A stretch of DNA of 58,113 nucleotides from an uncultured Mucilaginibacter sp. Its GTDB lineage: Bacteria > Bacteroidota > Bacteroidia > Sphingobacteriales > Sphingobacteriaceae. Each line of letters opens with the position of its first letter. The stretch's first letter is position 1. Shown here in pieces: positions 15,004 through 23,444 of the stretch. The stretch is from contig NZ_CAMLHX010000025.1 in the NCBI RefSeq assembly GCF_946479965.1, forward strand, positions 1-58,113, given 5' to 3'. The position numbers were made by a program, and so were the translations under genes. A model generated the notes under the pieces. It ran no database searches. It was not told where the DNA came from and saw only the letters and a list, made by a program, of their open reading frames with translations.

Positions 15004-18000
15004 TTATCGTATTACCGTGATAGAGCCCGTGATCTTCTGGTCGAGCAACTTGGCATCAATAACAAAGTAGTACACGCCAAATGGCACGGGTTGGCCTCCG
15101 CTGGTGCCATCCCAGGGTTTGGTATAGCCAATGGAGTGGTAAATAACTTTGCCAAAGCGGTTATAGATATCAACAACGGCATTAGGGTAAGCCTCAATCC
15201 CGGGGATCAGCCACAAATCGTTTATCCCGTCGGCATTAGGTGTAAAGGTGTTAGCCGCAATTAACCGTGGCGATACCTTTACCAACACGGATGCGGTATC
15301 ACTTACGCACCCCAAGGGAGTTGTAACAACCAGTTTATAGGTTACATCCTTGTCGCCGCCTGTAACAACCGGGTTTTTCGCAGTAGCATCGTCTAAACCG
15401 GTGGCTGGTGTCCAGAGGTAGGTAACGTTTTCATCGCTTACGGTAGGATGCAGCGTAATTGTTTCGCCCTTGAACACATATCTAACAGGGCTGGCATCGG
15501 CGGTAACGGTTACAGGTGGCGCGAATGTAATTACAACTTCATCGTCAGGCAGGTCGCACGCCCCGGGTGCCGATGCTGTTAATTTAAGCGTAACAGATCT
15601 GGCAGCAAAATCGGCCGCGCTGGGACGGTAGGTGGCAGCACTTTGATTCGGCGCATCAAATGTACCGGTTCCGGAGGATGTCCATAGCGCACTTCCCTTC
15701 CCCGGTGCTATCGTTCCGGATACCGCTACGTTTGCATTTAGACATGCCGTTTGGTCTAAACCCGCATCCGCTATCTTTGTTAACCCAAACGTAATTAGCA
15801 TTTGATCAACAGCAGGTGTACAGTCGTCCGGGCTTGCCGATGTAAGCGTAAGGGTAACAGAACCATTTGTCCTGTCCTGATCAGACGGGAAGTACCTGCC
15901 CTGCAGGTCATTTATAGCCGAAAATGTCCCCGTTCCGGCGGTTGTCCATACGCCCGAGATTGGCCCGCCGGTGATACCTCCGTGCGCGTCGCCATTAAGG
16001 TTAACCACCGTTGTTGTTGGGCATTGGCTTTGGTCGGGACCGGCATTGGCAGTAGGTTTTCTGTTTACAACCACAGTATTGGTACCCGCCTCGCTTGAGC
16101 AGCCGTTTACTGTAACGGTGAGCGAGTAAGTACCTGCATGGGCCGGGGTGACATTATTGATATTAAGTACCGGGGCCTGCGTGCTGGAAGAGGAGCCGTC
16201 GGGCAGGGTCCATGTATAGGTGGCTCCGGCTACCGCGTCAGTTTGTAATACCAGTGTATTGCCTTCGCAAATGGGGGTATTTACGTTTAACATCGGCTTT
16301 ACAGGCTGCGGGTTAAAAATGGCATGGTACGTAAAAGGCTGGCTGGAACAACCATTGTAAAAAGGTGTTATCACGTAATAAACATCCAATTGTTGCCCGG
16401 TATTGTTTATAAGTGTTTCATTTATTGAAGTAACACCGGTGACGGATCTCGCCGGATTGTTTCCAACCGCCGGACGCTTCCAGTCGTAAGTTGCTCCAGA
16501 TACGTTAGAAGCGATCTGATATACAAATGGCACGTTAGAGCAGGCCAGTGTAAAATCCTCGCTGGTGATGGTAACTGATGGATTAACAGTGACCTTTAGT
16601 TCAAGATTAGTTGTGCAGCCGTTGGCGGTGGTAACCGTAAAACGGTATGTTGCAATTACCGGCGCATTAGTAGTGTTATTTAAAGCTTCGCGAATGGTAG
16701 GTGAGGCCTGGTCTGCCACGCTAATGTTTGATATCCCCGCAACAGCGTCACGGCTCCAGCTAAAAGCAGTCACCGCGGGATTAAACGAAGGGGTGTAGTC
16801 CACCGCGGCTTCATTACACACGGTTACCTGGGCCGCGCTTGTTAAAACAGGGATAGGGTTAACCGTAACCGTATAGTTAAAGGGCGTGCCCGAACAACCA
16901 TTAGGCGATGTGGGGGTGATTACATAGGTTACTGTTTGTAAATTAGGTGTTGAGTTAACCAGCACCTCAGTTATATTATCACCCGAGCCGGAGGCCGGCT
17001 GATTGTTGTTAATGGCTGCTTTTGCGGCCCGCGCCCATGTAAAAGTAGTTCCGGTCAGATCTGCTTTAATTAAATAGTTTTGCGCGGCTCCGCTGCAAAT
17101 TTCACCTGATGCGTCACTTACTACCTGCGGTGCCTGTTTAACGGTTAATTTCACTTCAAACATCGGGCTTAAACAACCGCCGGCTTCGGCCTGCACAAAA
17201 TAGCTGGTATTTGTAAACACCGGAACGCTAAGTGTATTACCTGTCGCTACCGGGAACATATCAGCATTAAACCACTTGTATGCAGTCGCGTTTGTGCTTG
17301 CGGCTACCAAGAGCGATGAGGTGCCGCTGCAAATCTCCGTATCGCCTGTAACCTGAACTGGCCCCGGAGGGCTTTTTACCAGTACATCAACCTCTGTTCG
17401 CGGGCCACTAACCCCATTTGTCTGCGCCGATACCCAGTATTTTACAACGCCAACCGTATTTAAAGCGGCCGTAGTATAATTGGCACCGGTGTATAACGCG
17501 TTGCCATTGGTAGCTACATCAAACCACTGGTAAGAAGTTGCTCCTGTAGCAAAGGCAGTTAAGGTAGCGGCAGTGCCTACACAAACGGTGTCGGTTGTGG
17601 TAATGGGTGCAGCCGGGCTGTTTATAAAGTTTATGGTTACCCGCGCTGTCTGGGGGCCGCAGGGGCCTCCGTCGTTTGCCGATAATATGAATGTTACCGC
17701 ATTATCAGCGGCATTAGGGGTATAAATCGCATTGTTAAGACTGTTAGGGTTTGTAAACGTACCCAGGCCATTGGTGGTTGACCACGTTACAGTGGTGGCG
17801 CCTGGAGCAGAACCCGACAATGTATACGGAGCCCTGGCGGCGTAACGATCGCCGCCCGCATTGGGAACTACACTTGCCTGTATGGTAACCGGAAAGGTTT
17901 TTGTATCAGCGCTGTTGCAGATGGGATTTAGATCAACAGTGTTGCTAATAATATAATTACCAGGCTGACTTGCAGAAAGGTCTATTTCGCCGGTGCTTGG

Positions 18001-20370
18001 ATTAATAGAAATGCCCGGCAAGTTTGCCGAAAACACCCCTCCGCTGGATGTAAGCGTAAATTGTGGCCTTGGATTGGCGCCTCCCTGGCAAAAAGTTGCG
18101 GCGCTGTAAGTAAAGGCAGCATCCGCGGTATTGGTAATAGTTATTGATGCAGCAGTGATAATGGTGCACCCGTTAGTGGTGGTGGTGTAAGAAACCGTGT
18201 ATTTGCCTGCTGGCGTTGCAGCAATGTTTATAGTACCAATACCTTGATTCTGCCATACCAACCCCGGGCTTGCTGAAAAATTACCACCGGCAACATATAT
18301 GGTTGGTGTTTGATTTGGGCTCGCGGTACAATAAGTCCCTGCGCTATACGCAAACTGTGTAGCGGTGTAAGGCACAACCTGTACAGTAACGGCGGTGCGG
18401 TTGCTGATACATGCACCACTAACTTCCTGAACATAAAAGGTTGTAGTGTTATTAACTGTTACCGGATAGTCTGGCCCTTGAAATACCTGGTTGCCACCCG
18501 TGGGGACTGAAAACCACTGTAAAACCCCACCGGAAGCATGGGCATGTAAAGTAAGAGTAGTGCCGCGGCAAACCGCAGGGCCGGGATCATCAACCACAGG
18601 AGGCGGTGTTGCCGCGTTAACGGTTACGGTGATAGCGGTTCGGTCGCTTTCGCACCCATCTACAAGATTAGAAACATAAAACGTGGTAGTAGCGGTTAAC
18701 GCGCCGGTAGTAAAAACCCGGTCGGATGATATAGATGCGCCACCCGTTTGAGCAGTATACCATCTGTAGAGCGTGCCATTGTCTGCAACAAGAGTTGCTG
18801 TTGTATTATAACAGATGGCCGCAACAGGTGTAACCGTGGGTTGGGGTGGCAAGGGTAATAAAGTAATTGCAACCGCTGTGCGGGCACTGGTACAATTGCC
18901 GGACCTGGCTTGCACATAAAATGTTGTGTTGCTATTAACTAATGGTGATACGAAAGAAACGCCGGTGTATAAAGGTGTGGTTGCATTCGCAGAATCGAAC
19001 CACTCATAAGTATAATTGTTGTTAGGCTGGTTAATATCCAGCACAGTATTGCCCTTTGAGCAGATAAGCGTTGAACCAGAAACGGTAGGCTTTTCAATAA
19101 CCGGCAAAATAGTAGCTTCAATGGGCGCGGCTTCGCTGGCACATGGCCCGTTTATCGCGCGTAAATAAAAGGTGGTAGCGCCTGATAAAGCCGGCGTTGA
19201 AAAAACTGTTCCGGTAAATAAAGGCGCCGATGACGTGGCCGACTCAAACCACTGGTAGCTCATGCCGGCTGTGGGATTGGTGACACGTAAAGTGGCGCTG
19301 GAGCTAACACAAACCGGCCCGTCGCTGGTGCCTTGTGGCGCGGGCGGAACAGTGCTTACAACAACCTCAACCTGCGTGCGCGGGCCTATACAGTCGTTTA
19401 TCCTGGACTGCACCCAATAGGTTTTGTTAGCGGTAAGGATAGGGGTGGTATAATCAGGGCTTGTAATGAGCGCTACCCCTCCCTGGGCCACATCAAACCA
19501 ATCAAACAGCACGCCACCGGGGCCGGTAGCCTGTAAGTTAGCCCGGCTATTTATACAAATGTTATACGTGGTAGAGGCCACTGTGGGTGCCGCCGGCGCA
19601 GGTGTAACCGTGGCCACAACAGGTACGCGCTCTGTTGTACAGCCCGAGGCGGTTATCCCTTCAACATAATAGGTTGTAGTTTGTGTGAGTATAGGGGTTG
19701 TGAATGTGTCGCCACTGCCAACCTGTGTGCCGCCTGCCGCAGCATCCCACCAACGGTAATTGCTTGCTCCGGTAGCTTTTAAAACAGCTACACCGTTGGC
19801 GCATATAGTTGCGCTAACAGGAGTAGGATTAGCAGCCAGCGGCACAGCTACACCCGTACGTGTGCTTACGCATCCGTTAACAGTTGCCTCGACATAATAT
19901 ATAGTAGACTGCGACGTGATGGGGGGCGTGTTAAAAACAGCGCCGGTAGCCAGCGGAATGCCGCCCTGCGGATCTGCATACCAATTAAAAATAGCACCCG
20001 CCGGCGCGGTAGCCTCAAGCCTTGCCGATGAATTATAACATACCGGCCCGCCGGTGTTGCCTGCGGTTGGCGCTTGCGGAGTAACATTGGCCGCAATATT
20101 TATACTAATATCTTTTGAAGTGCCCGCTTGGTCTGTTATGCGAACGGTGTAAGTACGTGCTGTTGTTATTGTTATGCTTTTCGTGTTTTCGCCGGTAGTG
20201 ATCCAAAAATACGTATAACCCGGGGTTCCGCCGGAGCCATTTGCTGTTAATACAACGGCTGCACCCGAGCAAATGGCCGGGCTTGATGGCGTAATGCTTC
20301 CATCAAGGGCCTGGCTAAAACCGGCAACCGATAGTATTAAAATAAAACAGGTAAGTAGAAAACTCTTCAT
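15004..20370 (-). CDS. Giant secreted Ig-repeat protein with type IX (CHU_C) sorting domain
   Basis: A 1788-residue secreted protein starting MKSFLLTCFILILSVAGFSQ, a good signal peptide. A longer frame opens at 20445, but that extension is not signal-like. Most of the length is a string of about 70-90-residue Ig-like repeats, each with a Cys near the start (for example PAICSGAAVVLTA, TVCVGTAATLTAF), an internal YxWF or FNWY core and a second Cys before the last strand. Near the C-terminus are PKD-like segments. The end, FTPNADGINDLWLIPG onwards with an IYNRFGKVIY core, is the gliding-motility-associated CHU_C (type B) domain that directs secretion by the type IX system. Likely a cell-surface adhesin. 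No type IX machinery genes are nearby. Confidence 0.88.
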   Translation of the reverse strand: MKSFLLTCFILILSVAGFSQALDGSITPSSPAICSGAAVVLTANGSGGTPGYTYFWITTGENTKSITITTARTYTVRITDQAGTSKDISINIAANVTPQAPTAGNTGGPVCYNSSARLEATAPAGAIFNWYADPQGGIPLATGAVFNTPPITSQSTIYYVEATVNGCVSTRTGVAVPLAANPTPVSATICANGVAVLKATGASNYRWWDAAAGGTQVGSGDTFTTPILTQTTTYYVEGITASGCTTERVPVVATVTPAPAAPTVASTTYNICINSRANLQATGPGGVLFDWFDVAQGGVALITSPDYTTPILTANKTYWVQSRINDCIGPRTQVEVVVSTVPPAPQGTSDGPVCVSSSATLRVTNPTAGMSYQWFESATSSAPLFTGTVFSTPALSGATTFYLRAINGPCASEAAPIEATILPVIEKPTVSGSTLICSKGNTVLDINQPNNNYTYEWFDSANATTPLYTGVSFVSPLVNSNTTFYVQARSGNCTSARTAVAITLLPLPPQPTVTPVAAICYNTTATLVADNGTLYRWYTAQTGGASISSDRVFTTGALTATTTFYVSNLVDGCESDRTAITVTVNAATPPPVVDDPGPAVCRGTTLTLHAHASGGVLQWFSVPTGGNQVFQGPDYPVTVNNTTTFYVQEVSGACISNRTAVTVQVVPYTATQFAYSAGTYCTASPNQTPTIYVAGGNFSASPGLVWQNQGIGTINIAATPAGKYTVSYTTTTNGCTIITAASITITNTADAAFTYSAATFCQGGANPRPQFTLTSSGGVFSANLPGISINPSTGEIDLSASQPGNYIISNTVDLNPICNSADTKTFPVTIQASVVPNAGGDRYAARAPYTLSGSAPGATTVTWSTTNGLGTFTNPNSLNNAIYTPNAADNAVTFILSANDGGPCGPQTARVTINFINSPAAPITTTDTVCVGTAATLTAFATGATSYQWFDVATNGNALYTGANYTTAALNTVGVVKYWVSAQTNGVSGPRTEVDVLVKSPPGPVQVTGDTEICSGTSSLLVAASTNATAYKWFNADMFPVATGNTLSVPVFTNTSYFVQAEAGGCLSPMFEVKLTVKQAPQVVSDASGEICSGAAQNYLIKADLTGTTFTWARAAKAAINNNQPASGSGDNITEVLVNSTPNLQTVTYVITPTSPNGCSGTPFNYTVTVNPIPVLTSAAQVTVCNEAAVDYTPSFNPAVTAFSWSRDAVAGISNISVADQASPTIREALNNTTNAPVIATYRFTVTTANGCTTNLELKVTVNPSVTITSEDFTLACSNVPFVYQIASNVSGATYDWKRPAVGNNPARSVTGVTSINETLINNTGQQLDVYYVITPFYNGCSSQPFTYHAIFNPQPVKPMLNVNTPICEGNTLVLQTDAVAGATYTWTLPDGSSSSTQAPVLNINNVTPAHAGTYSLTVTVNGCSSEAGTNTVVVNRKPTANAGPDQSQCPTTTVVNLNGDAHGGITGGPISGVWTTAGTGTFSAINDLQGRYFPSDQDRTNGSVTLTLTSASPDDCTPAVDQMLITFGLTKIADAGLDQTACLNANVAVSGTIAPGKGSALWTSSGTGTFDAPNQSAATYRPSAADFAARSVTLKLTASAPGACDLPDDEVVITFAPPVTVTADASPVRYVFKGETITLHPTVSDENVTYLWTPATGLDDATAKNPVVTGGDKDVTYKLVVTTPLGCVSDTASVLVKVSPRLIAANTFTPNADGINDLWLIPGIEAYPNAVVDIYNRFGKVIYHSIGYTKPWDGTSGGQPVPFGVYYFVIDAKLLDQKITGSITVIR

Positions 20371-20815
20371 AGAATAGCAATTTTCGTAGAACGAGATATC
20401 ATAAATACCGTAAACCACTGTCCCCGACCATTGAATCAGGCACAAAACGGCGTACGCTCACTCCCTCCCCGGCACATCTGTCTATCAGAAACAGGAAAAG
20501 TTACAGCGATATCCATCGGAAAATAACTTTGCCAACAACTTGTTTTTCATAAGCAACAAAAATCCGGGCCTTAACGCGGGTTTTTGTCATAATGAACCGA
20601 AAATAGGTAAAATCTCCCGGTTTTTACCTTAAAAAAAGCATTAAACGAACTAAAAGGAATCGTGTAGCGCTTTATACGAATAAACATGCCCAAAGAACGT
20701 TGATTAAATAAGCTAAAACAGCGCAGGTGATTAAACTATAGGGAAGATTTAGATGATCTGCGGAGCCAATAATTTAAAAAATTAGCATAAAAAAGCCCAC
20801 CTAAGTGGGCTTTAG
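20371..20815. other. Intergenic region between adhesin and tRNA-Ala
   Basis: Contains the adhesin leader (minus) and two weak hairpins: one around 20558-20588 with A/T flanks, and one at about 20607-20629 (GGTAAAA with TTTTACC). The tRNA terminator lies at 20788-20813. No gene supported. Confidence 0.5.
20788..20813 (-). terminator. Terminator of tRNA-Ala
   Basis: AAAGCCCAC, loop CTAA, GTGGGCTTT; on the minus strand the stem is followed by six T. It starts directly after the tRNA 3' end. Confidence 0.85.
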
Positions 20816-20889
<74 letters not shown>

Positions 20890-20899
20890 GTGCGGATGG

Positions 20900-20930
20900 C
20901 AAAAGTAGTAAAAAGATGGAATGTAGCAAC
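20900..20930 (-). promoter_or_regulatory. Promoter of tRNA-Ala
   Basis: On the minus strand GTTG at 20930-20927, a 19-base spacer, and TACTTTTG at 20907-20900: a full TAnnTTTG match about 11 bases before the tRNA 5' end. Confidence 0.75.
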
Positions 20931-21005
20931 AATAATATTCCCGAAAAGTTAAGCGAGCCGAATGCGAAAAATATATACCGTTCAGGCTTTTTTGTTATAA
21001 GAAGA

Positions 21006-21728
21006 TCAAAAATCATTTCTGTAAACCACTTTCCCATCCAATCCTTTAAGCTCAACATTGTCAACTTCGCACAACCCGTTTGAAATGAACGACAAGCCTG
21101 TTATCAATTTGGTATCGTTTTTATAGCTGCCTGAAAAGCTTTCTTTGCCATTTATTTTAATGGTGGCGTGTTTATTTTTAACGGTAAGCTCTACATCCGT
21201 CCATTGGGTAACATCAAAAGATATTGGGGCCAGGTTGGTGTCTTTACCGCTTATTTTTTTTTCGCCTAAATATACCACCGCTTCGCTGGCACATCCATTA
21301 GGGGTGCTTTTTATAAGCATAAAATAGCGTTGAGCATACACCTCGATAGCTATATAAGGACAAAAATTGTTGCTTATTTCTTTCATCCGTACGCGGGTTT
21401 TCAAGCTAAAATTTTCGCTGCTGACCTCCTGTTTTTGCGGGAAGTAAGAGTACAGGTATAATTTCCCCCTTTCGGGCGCTATCCTGTTTTTAATAAGATC
21501 AACCGGCGATAAAGCCAAAACTCCTTTATCTATCGGCTTCTCAGCCTTAATGTATTCGGTTTGATACTTAATTTTATTCTCATTAGCATAAAAGACCCAA
21601 TCGTGTGTCGGGACGCTTACCGGGACGGCTTTTATAATAGAATCATTAGCTATAAGTTTAGCAATATGATAACCCGGTTCGGTGTCTAACGCGGGCATCA
21701 AATAAAAACAACAACAAATACGGCGCAA
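21006..21728 (-). pseudogene. 5'-truncated remnant of a secreted concanavalin-like/PKD-associated protein
   Basis: A 240-codon frame that can only start at TTG (21728) or at an internal ATG (21698). It lacks the signal peptide and N-terminal part I would expect of this kind of protein. What remains is a short beta region (PGYHIAKLIANDSIIK) and a concanavalin-like domain (SLKTRVRM ... WTDVELTVKNKHATIKINGK ... CEVDNVELKGLDGKVVY). From memory it resembles the C-terminal two thirds of Sphingobacteriaceae proteins in which a PKD-like domain comes first. A stop lies three codons upstream. A plus-oriented terminator overlaps the very start codon, as if a rearrangement had joined unrelated DNA there. 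It could still be an expressed short protein. Confidence 0.5.
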
Positions 21729-21760
21729 ATCCTCTTAGATATTTCTAAGGGGATTTTTTA
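21727..21760 (+). terminator. Orphan plus-strand terminator at the truncated gene's start
   Basis: AAATCCTCTTAGA, loop TATT, TCTAAGGGGATTT (13 bp with one T-G pair), followed by a T-rich tail on the plus strand. No plus-strand gene precedes it, so it is probably left from a lost gene. Confidence 0.65.
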
Positions 21761-21836
21761 TTTTCAGGTGATTGGGAAGTTTGAATTAGCCGGGATTACT
21801 TCTTAAATGGGAATGATCGAAAGCAACCCATTTGCC

Positions 21837-22032
21837 GTTTCACTCTGAAACGAAATTCATCCAATTTTACAAGCATCTGTAAAACAATTAATTACATTAA
21901 TTCTACAGCTAATTTTCCTGACGAATAAGTAGTTTCACGGCGTTTCATCTAAAAAATTAAATAATTGAATATCAGGACATAACAAAAAATAGCGTTTCAT
22001 TTCGTTTCATTTGTTTCATATTTTTGTGAAAC
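21837..22032. repeat. GTTTCA hexamer array (six direct copies, two inverted)
   Basis: Direct GTTTCA copies begin at 21837, 21932, 21942, 21994, 22004 and 22013; inverted TGAAAC copies are at 21846 and 22027. Neighbouring copies are 9-10 bases apart, as in the GTTCCA array at 14781. At 21836-21852 the hexamers form a perfect 7-bp inverted repeat around CTC. The remainder of the gap 21761-22134 holds no gene I can support. Confidence 0.6.
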
Positions 22033-22134
22033 GCTTCCATCCGCCTGACGGTGTCGCCGGAGCAAAAGTAAATGCCGAAATAGGAGCAGAGCACAAGTCG
22101 CGGCATTACTCTCCCCATATTCCCCTCATTTTCC

Positions 22135-22142
22135 TATCTTTG
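22135..22142 (+). promoter_or_regulatory. -7 element before the NDP-kinase-like gene
   Basis: TATCTTTG, a full TAnnTTTG match, 23 bases before the ATG at 22166. No clear TTTG -33 box. Confidence 0.5.
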
Positions 22143-22165
22143 CCCTCGAAAAACAGACATACACA

Positions 22166-23182
22166 ATGACCGGAACAGATAAATTGATACCAACGATAGT
22201 AGATAACGTGCGCGAAGCGCAAAACGAGACCATTCTTTATAAAGAACTTTTTGCTGATGCAGGCGCTGCAGTAAAAAGCAACCAGTTCTTGTTTTTTATA
22301 AAGCCCGAAATCACCGTTAAAAACGACAGCATAAAACTAGAGGAGATTTTAAAACTGATCTTCGCGAAGATCGACGAGTTCGGTTTTTCTGTACATGATG
22401 TAAAGATCCTGACAGCTAAATATCTCGATCAGTTCAACATTATTGCGCAGCATTACGGCGTTATTAACCAGATAGCATCAAACGCGGTTGGCAACATGAG
22501 CCAGGGTGCTAAGGAAAAGTTCCAGGAACTTTTCGGCAAGTCGGTAAACGACGCGAAGGTTTTAGGCGGATTGGAGTTTTTAAGCAAGTATCCGGAGTTT
22601 ACCGCAACCTCGCTTGATTATCTGTGCCAAAACATAGGCAGCAAAAAACTGGCCGGCGGCACTTATGTTGTTGAGGTTAAGCTGGACGACGAGACCGTAT
22701 ATTTAATAAATGGCTTTCATGGCCGTCAGTTAAAGCAATTTACAGATAAAGGCAAGAGCATTATTGTAATGTCGTTATCAAGCGATACGGACTGGAGCAA
22801 CGCGAGGAACAACTTTATAGGTGCTACTGATCCTACCAAAGCCAACGCGGGCAGTTTAAGAAGGTCATTTTTAGACAATAAAGAGAAATTGGGATTACCA
22901 GATGTATCGCAGGGTGCTAATGGTGTGCATTTATCGGCTGGTCCGGTAGAGGCACTTGTTGAGTTACAGCGTTACAACTCTAATTTTTCAACTGGCGAGG
23001 CGAAGGCCTTTACCGAGTTTAGTTTTGGAAAGCAACTTGCTGAAGCCTTTGATGAAAACGCGGTGCAAAGCATTGTTCAGAACAAGAATGTTGATGTTGC
23101 CGGAAAGTCGACATCAATATTTGATTTAACAGAAGAGAAAAACAGCAGCGAAGCGTTGGCTATGTTGAAAGAGCTGTTTTAA
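22166..23182 (+). CDS. Divergent nucleoside-diphosphate kinase-like protein (338 residues)
   Basis: The N-terminal strand FLFFIKPE (41-48) and helix match the start of NDP kinases. The segment IGATDPTKANAGSLRRSF (218-235) matches the GxTDPxxAxxGxIR motif. NGVHLSAGPVEA (252-263) is the place of the NxxHGSDS active site, with the phospho-acceptor His as His255. Ordinary NDP kinases have about 140-150 residues; here about 115 residues (roughly 85-200) are inserted between the first strand-helix unit and the catalytic part. The HGSDS box is changed to HLSAG, so activity needs testing. Known role of the family: transfer of the gamma phosphate between NTPs and NDPs. Single gene with its own terminator. 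Confidence 0.7.
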   Translation: MTGTDKLIPTIVDNVREAQNETILYKELFADAGAAVKSNQFLFFIKPEITVKNDSIKLEEILKLIFAKIDEFGFSVHDVKILTAKYLDQFNIIAQHYGVINQIASNAVGNMSQGAKEKFQELFGKSVNDAKVLGGLEFLSKYPEFTATSLDYLCQNIGSKKLAGGTYVVEVKLDDETVYLINGFHGRQLKQFTDKGKSIIVMSLSSDTDWSNARNNFIGATDPTKANAGSLRRSFLDNKEKLGLPDVSQGANGVHLSAGPVEALVELQRYNSNFSTGEAKAFTEFSFGKQLAEAFDENAVQSIVQNKNVDVAGKSTSIFDLTEEKNSSEALAMLKELF

Positions 23183-23202
23183 GGGACAGTTTAAGTATAT
23201 AG

Positions 23203-23237
23203 AAAAGGCAATGCACCATTGGATGCGTTGCCTTTTT
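23203..23237 (+). terminator. Terminator of the NDP-kinase-like gene
   Basis: AAAAGGCAATGCA and TGCGTTGCCTTTTT arms (one mismatch-like G-T pair) around an 8-base loop, ending in five T. Confidence 0.85.
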
Positions 23238-23322
23238 GCATTTGCGCTTACCTGCAATAACAGCGCGCATTTAACCTGCCAATATTAATGTAAAAAATAA
23301 ATCCCAGATACCTCATTTTTTC

Positions 23323-23351
23323 TATCTTTGCATCCCGACGCTGGAGTCGGG
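23323..23351 (+). promoter_or_regulatory. carB promoter -7 element and leader hairpin
   Basis: TATCTTTG at 23323-23330 fits the -7 consensus. The leader of about 108 bases starts with a CCCGAC/GTCGGG hairpin (23334-23351). I see no PyrR-type anti-terminator pair or leader peptide, so the hairpin may serve mRNA stability. Confidence 0.5.
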
Positions 23352-23444
23352 AATATCCTGCCTCAGCGCATAGAAATAGTTAATAGTTGATGGGTTGTAG
23401 TTAATAATAACTAATATTCATCAGCCATAGCACCAAAAAAGACT

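Noticed and set aside
14724..15020. 98-codon plus-strand frame across the GTTCCA array
   Set aside because: Its composition follows the repeats (VPN/CSK-like units from TGTTCCAAA) and the A-rich stretch; it overlaps the end of the adhesin gene and has no ribosome binding site.
15004..20370. Shadow frames inside the adhesin gene (for example 15802-16098, 19866-20096)
   Set aside because: They lie inside a continuous, domain-consistent frame and lack any motif.
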